Shown here: positions 28,160 to 38,016 of the stretch, in pieces
Position numbering within the stretch: the first letter of the stretch is position 1
Layout of the letters: every line of letters begins with the position of its first letter
Source of the DNA: Pseudomonas abietaniphila
GTDB taxonomy: Bacteria; Pseudomonadota; Gammaproteobacteria; Pseudomonadales; Pseudomonadaceae
DNA: 64,000 nucleotides
NCBI RefSeq assembly: GCF_039697315.1
Contig: NZ_CP155619.1
Location: forward strand, 5,828,001 to 5,892,000
Reading direction: 5' to 3'
Made by a program: the position numbers and the translations under genes
Notes under the pieces: model-generated
Databases searched by the model: none
Told to the model about the DNA's origin: nothing
Seen by the model: the letters and a program-made list of their open reading frames with translations, nothing else

Positions 28160-28496
28160 CGACGAGCTACCGCCTATTCCCGGCAAACGCTACTTCACCA
28201 TCGGTGAAGTCAGCGAGCTCTGCGCGGTCAAACCGCACGTTCTGCGTTATTGGGAGCAGGAGTTTCCTCAACTCAACCCGGTCAAGCGCCGCGGGAATCG
28301 TCGGTATTATCAGCGACAGGACGTGCTGATGATCCGACAGATCCGTGCGTTGCTGTATGACCAGGGGTTCACCATCGGCGGCGCCCGCTTGCGGATGTCC
28401 AGCGATGAGGTCAAGGATGATTCCTTGCAGTACAAGCAACTGATCAAACAAATGATCACTGAACTGGAAGATGTTTTGGTCGTGCTGCGCACCTGA
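28140..28496 (+). CDS. MerR-family regulator
   Basis: A 118-residue protein. The MerR HTH starts at [21 protein letters not shown], followed by the wing (R-R-G-N-R-R-Y-Y) and a short dimerisation helix. It lacks a C-terminal metal or drug domain. It overlaps ihfA, a conserved Pseudomonas arrangement; the ATG at 28140 is next to GAGG. The target genes are unknown. Confidence 0.92.
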   Translation: MLEPSHNDELPPIPGKRYFTIGEVSELCAVKPHVLRYWEQEFPQLNPVKRRGNRRYYQRQDVLMIRQIRALLYDQGFTIGGARLRMSSDEVKDDSLQYKQLIKQMITELEDVLVVLRT

Positions 28497-28587
28497 CGCC
28501 GTTCAATCAAAATACTTCCATCATTCAAAAGCTTAGGGTATATTCCTCGACGCTTTCGCAAGAAGCGACAACAGATTCACGCCTAGT

Positions 28588-28664
28588 CGGGGCGTAGCGC
28601 AGTCCGGTAGCGCACTAGCATGGGGTGCTAGGGGTCGAGTGTTCGAATCACTCCGTCCCGACCA
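28588..28664 (+). tRNA. tRNA-Pro (anticodon GGG)
   Basis: 77 bases with encoded CCA. The acceptor stem is CGGGGCG / CGTCCCG with one G-T pair; the anticodon stem CTAGC / GCTAG closes the 7-base loop ATGGGGT, anticodon GGG at 28622-28624. The T arm holds GTTCGAATC. It decodes CCC/CCU. Its 3' end is the left boundary of the integrative element that follows. Confidence 0.97.
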
Positions 28665-28669
28665 TATAT

Positions 28670-28684
28670 TTCAATGACTTAGCC
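28670..28684 (+). repeat. Direct repeat, proximal copy (putative att)
   Basis: TTCAATGACTTAGCC, starting 6 bases after the tRNA-Pro CCA. An identical copy is at 31326-31340. Both copies are followed by a GC hairpin, and an integrase 3' end lies next to each. This fits attachment-site duplication by site-specific insertion. Confidence 0.65.
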
Positions 28685-28704
28685 GCCTTTTGGTGGCTTT
28701 GTTG
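28681..28704 (+). terminator. Probable tRNA-Pro terminator
   Basis: AGCCGCC pairs with GGTGGCT (one G-T pair) across TTTT, followed by TTGTTGTTT. It overlaps the end of the proximal direct repeat. Confidence 0.6.
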
Positions 28705-28746
28705 TTTCTAGGTCAGTGACTTTTCGAGTGACCCTGCCGTTTTTCA

Positions 28747-29550
28747 TCATGCATTCCTCCTCTTCAGAATCGTCAGCGCTGGTGCGCGCGAGTCGGTTAC
28801 TGATACCTTATTTGCCGCTGCAATCAGTTGATCCAGCTCTGCTGCTGAGTAGTGACTGGTGATGCTTCCGTTCTTGTGGCCCAGCAATGCCTTGCGATCC
28901 TCTTCTGTCACGCCTGCTGCACGCAGCCTTCTGCCAAAGGTGTGCTTCAGGTCGTGAACACGGATGCGCAAATACCCATCGTGAGCCTTGCGCAGGAACT
29001 TCTCCCCCCATTTCGCCGCCGCCCTGACTCGTGCCTTCTTCCAGGCCGAGTCATTCATGCGGTGAACGGTCGTTTCATTCCCTTCACTATCTGGCTTGCC
29101 AAACGGAAACACGTACAGCGGATGCTTGCCGCGCTGCTGCTCGATGACTGATTTTGCAACGTCATTCAAAATCACCAAGCGCTCATCCCGGTTTTTCACG
29201 CCGGCCTTCGCGCTTCGGCCGCCAAACCCGGCTGGGATCAGAAACACACTGGTCTTCAACTCGGGTACCGGAATTTCCCAATCCCACTGTAATTTGCACA
29301 CCTCTTGCTCCCGGCAGCCGGTGTTCACCTTGAAAATTGCCATCGTCTGAAGGTGCGCCGGTAACTCAGCGAACAGAATCGATTGCTCATCCCGCGACAA
29401 AGGGTAGGGCTTTCGGGAGTTCGTCTTTTCGTCCAGCAGTGAAATCATCGGCACCACGTCCAGCCATGGGCGCCGCTCTTCGTCCCGCCACTTCCTTGCG
29501 CAAAGATTCAGAACCCTGATGACGCGTTGCAGCGCGATCACAGCGCGCAC
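28747..29550 (-). pseudogene. Tyrosine recombinase (phage-type integrase), 5'-truncated
   Basis: Residues 1-267 from GTG 29550 cover only the end of the core-binding domain and the catalytic domain. Catalytic parts are present: Arg in N-T-G-C-R-E-Q-E-V, H-D-L-K-H-T-F-G-R-R-L (Lys where most members have Arg), L-L-G-H-K and the nucleophile Tyr in S-H-Y-S-A-A-E-L. Full integrases are near 400 residues. The 41 in-frame codons upstream have no start codon, end at a TAA (29674-29676) and do not look like an integrase; they read like another small protein. I infer a deletion fused an unrelated fragment to the integrase. The lost N-terminus should make it inactive in integration. Confidence 0.8.
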
Positions 29551-29732
29551 ATGCTCTACGTAGATCTTGATGCCGGGGTTTGTGCTTGGGGATTCAAGGT
29601 CGAACCGCCCAGCAATGTCGTCCGACAGGTCTTTCAGCGCTTCTGTCAGCTCGTTTATTGCATCCAGCGACCGTTAGGCGGCATGAAATTTCCTTGTCAA
29701 ATAGATTGCTCTCGTGGACTCAGGCCGGGTGA

Positions 29733-30242
29733 TCATCGGTGGTAGCGCCAAATTTTCACTTTCTGCCGATGTTTTATGACTTTCGAAGCCGCCGAGGAGT
29801 GATAAATCCAAAGCACCTCGAATACGTACATCGGGCACGCGCCCAATAGCATGGCAACTGGTGAGGCTGACAAGGGATGATCAGATACGGTCACGACGTT
29901 CTTGAGTCCTGCCGCAAGAATCCAGAACCCGAACCAGAGCAAGAATATGATCTGTGAGGTGTGTCCACGGCTCACCTCTCGGGCTATCCAGGCTTCGTCA
30001 AACCGGTAGGTACGCAGAAATCTCAGTTCGCGAAGTCGGACGCCTCTCGCTAGTGATTGTTTTGAGCCTGCACGTCGACGAAACCGCGCTATAACCCACG
30101 TGGAAGAGCTTAGCGACACGCTCTTGAGCTTCCGCCATGCCAGAGTAGCTATGGCGACGGCGACCGTGCCAATGATGCCATCGGCACCGGCGTTCCAGAT
30201 GCGGTCGAGAAAAGCCAAAGCTGATGAAAGGTCAATCTGCAT
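29733..30242 (-). CDS. Membrane protein of the tRNA-Pro element, unknown
   Basis: A 169-residue protein with hydrophobic segments at about residues 20-37, 97-114 (I-I-F-L-L-W-F-G-F-W-I-L-A-A-G-L) and 128-147 (V-A-M-L-L-G-A-C-P-M-Y-V-F-E-V-L). A basic stretch (about 52-72) lies between the first and second. Last of the minus-strand run of accessory genes that heads toward the integrase. It carries no domain I recognise. A role with its neighbours is unknown. Confidence 0.6.
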   Translation of the reverse strand: MQIDLSSALAFLDRIWNAGADGIIGTVAVAIATLAWRKLKSVSLSSSTWVIARFRRRAGSKQSLARGVRLRELRFLRTYRFDEAWIAREVSRGHTSQIIFLLWFGFWILAAGLKNVVTVSDHPLSASPVAMLLGACPMYVFEVLWIYHSSAASKVIKHRQKVKIWRYHR

Positions 30243-30272
30243 GAGTGGAGTGATTTGCGTTGGTAAAGGGGC

Positions 30273-30531
30273 TTATGTTTCGGTGTGGTCAGGTTGCGGA
30301 TCAAGCATCGCGAGCATCATTTGGTCATGCACCGCTCGTGTTGCCCTATAGAACATGCGTCGATCCAGCAGCAGGGTTTTCATGCAGCGAGCGAAGGCGA
30401 GATGTTTTGGCTCCGCGGATATAGCTACGACCCTGTCGCTGCTCGTGTACGTCACCCTCCAAGTGGTAACGCCTAATCAGGCCGTCGTCCCGTTTGGTGT
30501 GACCGAGGAGTTTGAAGGTGAGGGCAGACAT
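30273..30531 (-). pseudogene. Unknown accessory gene broken by a frameshift
   Basis: The frame starts at ATG 30531 behind AAGGA and reads M-S-A-L-T-F-K-L-L-G-H-T-K-R-D-D-G and then R-R-Y-H-L-E-G. Near 30454-30457 the sense switches to the next frame, continuing T-Y-T-S-S-D-R-V-V-A-I-S and ending at TAA 30273-30275. Removing one G from the G-run there would restore an 85-residue protein. The second part has no ribosome binding site of its own at a proper distance. A programmed shift cannot be excluded. Function unknown. Confidence 0.45.
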
Positions 30532-30578
30532 TCCACATTCCTTGTTCGTTGCCTAGCTGAGATACCTAGGTTTCAGAG

Positions 30579-30866
30579 CTACTCGTAGCAGGACTCAAGG
30601 GTCTGGACTTCTCCAAGCGCCCATACGCGATGCTGTCGCGAGTCGTGTCCATTTGTTTGATCGAATCCGAGCGCAGCTCCGACATGCCAGCGAACGGTTA
30701 ACGCTTTTTCTTTGGCATATCCGTTGAGATTTTCATCGATGCTCAGGTCGTTCACAAGGTGCTGAACTGCTGAGAAAAGGGCTGATCGCTCAAATACGGT
30801 GTTCGCATCGTCGAGAGCGTCAACGAGTGTGGAAAGCGCTTCAACCTTTGCCTTTATGTGGCTCAT
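30579..30866 (-). CDS. Accessory small protein, unknown
   Basis: A 95-residue soluble protein. The first half is helical (I-K-A-K-V-E-A-L-S-T-L-V-D-A-L-D-D-A and then F-S-A-V-Q-H-L-V-N-D-L); a second half holds K-A-L-T-V-R-W-H-V-G-A-A-L-G-F. Its ATG overlaps the TGA of the amber-interrupted gene upstream (ATGA), so the two were an operon. No named family comes to mind. Confidence 0.55.
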   Translation of the reverse strand: MSHIKAKVEALSTLVDALDDANTVFERSALFSAVQHLVNDLSIDENLNGYAKEKALTVRWHVGAALGFDQTNGHDSRQHRVWALGEVQTLESCYE

Positions 30867-31075
30867 CTATCACTCCAGTAAACGATCGTGACCTGAACAC
30901 GGGTATCCCGAATTTTGTCTCCATCCAGAATCTTGAGAGGGGACTTCGGTTCGGTGACACTGACTGAAACGAGGTATTCCTCTGTCACGCCGAACTCAGC
31001 TGCCCGCTCGTTGAAATCGCTCAGGATCTAGCTGACGCTGAGCCCCGCAACCTCGTAGCATCTTAATTTACGCAT
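30863..31075 (-). pseudogene. Accessory gene with an in-frame amber codon
   Basis: ATG 31075 behind AAGGA opens a frame of 70 sense-length codons ending at TGA 30863-30865. Codon 16 is TAG (31028-31030). Around it the reading is protein-like: M-R-K-L-R-C-Y-E-V-A-G-L-S-V-S, stop, I-L-S-D-F-N-E-R-A-A-E-F-G-V-T-E-E-Y and a final V-Q-V-T-I-V-Y-W. The overlap with the next start and the good ribosome binding site show it was a real gene. It is most simply a point-mutation pseudogene; amber readthrough is possible but unsupported. Confidence 0.5.
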
Positions 31076-31142
31076 GAATTTTCCTTGTTTGTAAGCTTAT
31101 CTCGGATGGTAGGGCAGTTGAGCACAGCGGGGCGAGCAGCGT

Positions 31143-31325
31143 CTATTCCCGATCTCTTACCATTTTGATGAAGTCCTCATTAGGTGGAACGTTCTCAACG
31201 GGGGTCGTGAGAAAGCGCGCTTCACGATGAATCATTGCGCTAAGCAATTCGCCAGGAGTGGCGCCATATTTCTCTGAAGTTTGACGAAGTGCTCATACGC
31301 TGGTGGGTCGATCGGAACCAGGTTA
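31143..31325 (-). pseudogene. Remnant of a small ribbon-helix-helix-like protein
   Basis: Minus-strand sense reads V-P-I-D-P-P-A-Y-E-H-F-V-K-L in one frame, then continues one frame over as S-E-K-Y-G-A-T-P-G-E-L-L-S-A-M-I-H-R-E-A-R to a TAG at 31143-31145. The combined segment looks like a small antitoxin-type DNA-binding fold broken by a frameshift. Its 5' end runs into the distal direct repeat, and no clean start is seen. Weakly supported. Confidence 0.3.
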
Positions 31326-31340
31326 TTCAATGACTTAGCC
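31326..31340 (+). repeat. Direct repeat, distal copy (putative att)
   Basis: TTCAATGACTTAGCC, identical to 28670-28684 and followed by the hairpin AGCCC / GGGCT with a T-run at 31337-31364. It marks the far end of the first element or the junction between two tandem elements. Confidence 0.65.
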
Positions 31341-31363
31341 CAACCTTTTCAGGTCGGGCTTTT

Positions 31364-31480
31364 TCATGCTTCGGGGAAATTTCGGGACTTCATCTTTCTA
31401 TGCCTGCCTCCCTTCAGCATTGTCAGAACCGGTCCTCTCAAATCGGTTGCCGACACCATATTTGCCTTTAACTCAAGCGG
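31364..31480 (-). pseudogene. Second integrase C-terminal remnant
   Basis: The minus strand reads L-K-A-N-M-V-S-A-T-D-L-R-G-P-V-L-T-M-L-K and stops at 31364-31366. It aligns with the tail of the integrase at 28747-29550 (A-N-K-V-S-V-T-D-S-R-A-P-A-L-T-I-L-K). It is diverged at the base level, so it is a related but separate integrase of which only about 35 codons remain. Its place beside the distal repeat matches that of the first integrase beside the proximal one. Confidence 0.65.
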
Positions 31481-31533
31481 GTGTCTCTTAAGCCGATAGC
31501 CTTGAACTGCATTCCGCAGTGCATGGAGGCGTT

Positions 31534-31665
31534 ATGAAGAGAATCGCAATCGCTGGGTTAGTCGCTTTGCTGTCGATAGTGTCGGTGTCCGCTTCGGCCT
31601 GTCCTAAGGGCACGCATCCGACTGGCGGGACAGGGTCCCATCACAAGGGCGGAACCTGCGTTTAA
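31534..31665 (+). CDS. 43-residue exported Gly/His/Cys peptide
   Basis: GGAGG precedes ATG 31534. Residues 1-21 are a signal peptide (M-K-R-I-A-I-A-G-L-V-A-L-L-S to S-A-S-A). The mature peptide of about 22 residues begins C-P-K-G-T-H-P-T-G-G and ends H-H-K-G-G-T-C-V, with a Cys near each end. A disulfide loop or metal binding by the His/Cys residues is possible. A T-tailed terminator follows directly, so it is a complete one-gene unit. Function unknown. Confidence 0.65.
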   Translation: MKRIAIAGLVALLSIVSVSASACPKGTHPTGGTGSHHKGGTCV

Positions 31666-31670
31666 TTGGA

Positions 31671-31695
31671 AGCCCAGCGGTGTGCTGGGCTTTTT
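31671..31695 (+). terminator. Rho-independent terminator
   Basis: AGCCCAGC / GCTGGGCT with a GGTGT loop and a T-run, six bases after the stop of the 43-residue peptide gene. Confidence 0.85.
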
Positions 31696-31704
31696 GCCTC
31701 AGCT

Positions 31705-32097
31705 TCAAGCCGTCGCATTTGGAGCCGAAACCACGGTGTATGACAGCCCTTCCAGCGTGAAAAGGGTTCTCCACTCAAGATGGCCGGGCTTTGGCTCGCA
31801 GAGCAGCTGTACGGAGGACTCGTATACCGCTTCGACAATCGCGATATCGCCTGGCGCTGCCTCCTTGGCGTTGATCCAGTCAACACGTGCGGTCGCGGAT
31901 GGATCGATGCGCGCCAGCCTGACCCAATCGCCTTGATAGAGCTGTTCATTGGAATCCGACACTTTTGTCCCTTCGCCAAAACCTATTGTGCGCAAGGCTA
32001 CCTTGAGTTCGCAGACTTGCCCAACTCGATTGGAATGCTGCTTCGGCCCTTTCAGTAAGGGCGTGTCTATCATCCAGCGAGCCAGGCTAGCGATCAT
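31705..32097 (-). CDS. Accessory soluble protein, unknown
   Basis: About 130 residues from ATG 32097; a TTG at 32124 or an ATG at 32073 are alternatives, none with a strong ribosome binding site. The sequence has a strand-rich look: Q-V-C-E-L-K-V-A-L-R-T-I-G-F-G-E, then G-D-W-V-R-L-A-R-I-D and a V-Q-L-L-C-E-P-K-P-G-H-L-E-W-R-T-L-F-T-L-E-G end. No family recognised. It lies in the accessory stretch between the peptide gene and the GAF gene. Confidence 0.45.
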   Translation of the reverse strand: MIASLARWMIDTPLLKGPKQHSNRVGQVCELKVALRTIGFGEGTKVSDSNEQLYQGDWVRLARIDPSATARVDWINAKEAAPGDIAIVEAVYESSVQLLCEPKPGHLEWRTLFTLEGLSYTVVSAPNATA

Positions 32098-32243
32098 TTC
32101 GGCGCCAATTGACGCCGAAGACAAGGTATAAACCGGTCGTCTCCTATGTCTGATGGCTCATTGCTAGCCTCGTTTCCTTCTGCTATACCCGCTTGGCGGC
32201 TGTTAAGAAATCGAGACAGCGTTGAGGGATCGAGGTCCTAAAG

Positions 32244-32771
32244 TTGAACCAATCTTCAAACTTCCAGCTGTCGATAGATGAGCTGAACGCTATTGCCGAA
32301 ATTGAGGCAACCACCAATATTTTAAAACTGATCGTGCGGCTGACGGGGCTGCGCTTCGCGGCGATCGTGAAGTTCTGCGACAAAGACTGGGTCGCGTGCA
32401 GCGTGAACGACGAGATTTGCCTGGGCATCAAGGATGGCGAGAGATTTCCGCTTGAATTCTCCATGTGCAGCAATTTGCTGGCTGACCCGTCAAATCTTGT
32501 CGTGGGCTGCATTAGCGAGAGTCCAGCGCACAAAGGCAACATTGCTGCTCAGCGCTACGGCTTTGAAAGCTCGATTTCCATTCCCATCTTTCTGCGGGAC
32601 AACAGCTTGTTCGGGTCTCTGTGTGTGCTCGATCCAGACGCGAACCGATTGGAAGAGCGCGAAGCCGTCGATGTCCTTGTCATTTTTGCAAAGCTCGTCG
32701 GCAGTATCTTCCAGTGGCATTATGACCATTCTTACGAGAATGGTTTGGTTGAATCAGACATGGCCGTCTGA
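32244..32771 (+). CDS. Stand-alone GAF-domain protein, TTG start
   Basis: A 175-residue protein that is essentially one GAF domain. It starts at TTG 32244, 8 bases after GAGG. The lead-in S-I-D-E-L-N-A-I-A-E-I-E-A-T-T-N-I-L and the core (T-G-L-R-F-A-A-I-V, W-V-A-C-S-V, then S-I-P-I-F-L-R-D-N-S-L-F-G-S-L-C-V-L-D) match the N-terminal GAF domain of phytochrome-like hybrid histidine kinases. The kinase part is absent and a terminator follows, so it is either a free small-molecule sensor or a truncated kinase gene. The ligand is unknown. Confidence 0.75.
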   Translation: MNQSSNFQLSIDELNAIAEIEATTNILKLIVRLTGLRFAAIVKFCDKDWVACSVNDEICLGIKDGERFPLEFSMCSNLLADPSNLVVGCISESPAHKGNIAAQRYGFESSISIPIFLRDNSLFGSLCVLDPDANRLEEREAVDVLVIFAKLVGSIFQWHYDHSYENGLVESDMAV

Positions 32772-32785
32772 TCCACCGTTTACAC

Positions 32786-32809
32786 AAGCCGCCTATGGGC
32801 GGTTTTTTT
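32786..32809 (+). terminator. Rho-independent terminator
   Basis: AGCCGCC / GGCGGTT with a TATG loop and a T-run, about 15 bases after the GAF gene stop. Confidence 0.8.
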
Positions 32810-33047
32810 ATGCCTGGAAAAAAGCATGTGCCGCCATTGATAGTTTGCGCTCCGCGCTAATTACGGGTGATGCCCTCATTCGTGTCGCCGCAGAATGCCT
32901 TCTCGCACGCTCGGCAAACATAACTTCCCGCCCGCACCCGCTCTAGGAGTCAGGCTATAGCCCGTCGACGAAAACCGCCGCTCGTCGGAACATAAGCACT
33001 ATCAAGAGGTTGGCTACTCAATGGGTTAGCCTAAGGAAATGGAATTT

Positions 33048-33266
33048 ATGCGACCTAATGTTTTTGACGTACCCAATGCGCTCGATTTAATCAAAGAGCT
33101 TGATGAAGCCACTGAGCAGATGATGGCGATCGGCGTCGACAAGGTTGGCTGTCCCCAGTGGCAGGAGGCGTTTGATCGCCAGCAGCGTGCTTTTCGAAAT
33201 TGGCGTGATTACCTTTATCTAAAGGCGGATGAGAAACCGCCCGTGAGCCTCCTCAACATCGCCTGA
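33048..33266 (+). CDS. Small soluble protein, hypothetical
   Basis: A 72-residue protein rich in Trp and aromatic residues in the second half (Q-W-Q-E-A-F-D-R-Q-Q-R-A-F-R-N-W-R-D-Y-L-Y). The first half is helical (A-L-D-L-I-K-E-L-D-E-A-T-E-Q-M). I prefer ATG 33048, about 10 bases after AAGGA, to ATG 33039, which abuts it. No family known. Confidence 0.5.
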   Translation: MRPNVFDVPNALDLIKELDEATEQMMAIGVDKVGCPQWQEAFDRQQRAFRNWRDYLYLKADEKPPVSLLNIA

Positions 33267-33291
33267 CCGCTTACTCGGCGAGCGGGGCAGG

Positions 33292-33504
33292 GTGCGAAGT
33301 GTGAACAGTGTCTGGTGCCGGTATCTCGGTGCTATGCTGGCTGCTCATCGTATGGGAGCAGCGAAATTGAGAGTTTTCGCATTTCTTCGCGATCCAACCT
33401 TCGTGCTCGGCGTTCCATCGCTGGGGTTTGGGCTGGTTTATAACATACCGGCTTTGACCGGACTCGGGCTGTCACTCCTTGCGTGCGCGCTGATCGTCAA
33501 CTGA
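33292..33504 (+). CDS. Small membrane protein, hypothetical, start uncertain
   Basis: The C-terminal 35 residues hold a hydrophobic stretch (L-G-V-P-S-L-G-F-G-L-V-Y-N-I then L-T-G-L-G-L-S-L-L-A-C-A-L-I-V). A short form from TTG 33367 behind GGAG would be a 45-residue, two-helix protein; the full frame adds a less convincing N-terminus. Unknown function. Confidence 0.35.
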   Translation: MRSVNSVWCRYLGAMLAAHRMGAAKLRVFAFLRDPTFVLGVPSLGFGLVYNIPALTGLGLSLLACALIVN

Positions 33505-33734
33505 GGGGCATCTAATGCGCCCATGCCAGGCCTGCTTGGAGCGGTACAGCCGTCATCCTTCCGGAAGCCAAATTCGCAACGGCGAGGTGCGTCCCGTTGT
33601 CTGCTCCCGTTATTCGGCGTGCGTTCTAACCGAAAACGCACCTTCGATCTGCTTTGTTTGAATTATTTGATCAGCTATTGCTCATAGATAGATGGAGTCG
33701 ATAACCGATTGCTCCAGCAAAAAGGATTTTCCCT

Positions 33735-33953
33735 ATGCAAACTGCAGACGATTTCCGTTTTACGGCCCACACGCTTTTGCTCGCGCTGGATGAATCCACC
33801 CTCAACATGATGAAGATGGTGTCCCGGTCATCCATGGGCAGTGTCGCCTGGAAATCGGCGGTTCTTTTGCAGCAGGCCTCTTTTGCCAGTCTGCATTCGC
33901 ATCTGGATCTGCCCGAAGCGGTGCAGTTGATGCAGGAAGGCCGTTTTGTCTGA
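33735..33953 (+). CDS. Small helical protein, hypothetical
   Basis: A 72-residue protein with three predicted helices: D-F-R-F-T-A-H-T-L-L-L-A-L-D, T-L-N-M-M-K-M-V-S and S-A-V-L-L-Q-Q-A-S-F-A-S-L. An AAGGA site lies about 10 bases before the ATG. It is the last gene before metH on the plus strand and is followed by a terminator. No family known to me. Confidence 0.5.
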   Translation: MQTADDFRFTAHTLLLALDESTLNMMKMVSRSSMGSVAWKSAVLLQQASFASLHSHLDLPEAVQLMQEGRFV

Positions 33954-34050
33954 TGCCAGAACCGGCAGGTCGCTGGAGCATGAGGCGGGTGCAGCGTGCA
34001 GGGATGCCGCCTTTGATGAGATCTGATCGGCGCACCATTCGCCCGAAACA

Positions 34051-34081
34051 AAACAGCCCGGCTTTGTGCCGGGCTGTTTTT
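34051..34081. terminator. Bidirectional rho-independent terminator
   Basis: AACAGCCCGGC / GCCGGGCTGTT with a TTTGT loop and T-run. It can end both the plus-strand small gene and metH (minus strand, stop at 34130). Confidence 0.85.
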
Positions 34082-34129
34082 ACGCTTGATGCTGATACAG
34101 GCTGAGGCCGTCGCGCTTAGCGGCTCCCG

Positions 34130-37843
<3,714 letters not shown>

Positions 37844-37912
37844 GAAGAGTACCCGGATGAAGAAATACGAAATAAGGTGCTGCCGAAAAGTGCGAAATGA
37901 TAGCAAACCTGT

Positions 37913-37927
37913 ACGGTTTTAAACCGT
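37913..37927. repeat. Palindrome in the metH-cti divergent promoter region
   Basis: ACGGTTT-T-AAACCGT, a perfect 7-base inverted repeat, 70 bases before metH and 90 bases before cti. Placed to act on either divergent promoter. No regulator can be named. Confidence 0.45.
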
Positions 37928-38016
37928 CGCGCAATTTACATGAATTCTGCTCATGTTGATGGCCGCTCGCCACAGGTAGAATCATTGGGCATTTTTCACA
38001 TTCAGGACACCGTTCC

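Larger units (their letters stand above)
28665..31480. mobile_element. Decayed integrative element in tRNA-Pro
   Basis: It begins right after the tRNA CCA and contains a truncated tyrosine recombinase pointing to the tRNA, a run of unknown minus-strand genes with broken frames, a 15-base direct repeat (28670-28684 and 31326-31340), and a second integrase tail beyond the distal repeat. Base composition is more A+T-rich than the flanks. This is what remains of one or two elements stacked at the same site. Accessory genes may continue to about 34050. Confidence 0.7.

Noticed and set aside
29007..29700. Lys in place of Arg in the integrase H-x-x-R box as a sign of inactivation
   Set aside because: I recall H-D-L-K-H as a normal variant of this integrase group, so the truncation, not this residue, is the evidence for inactivity.
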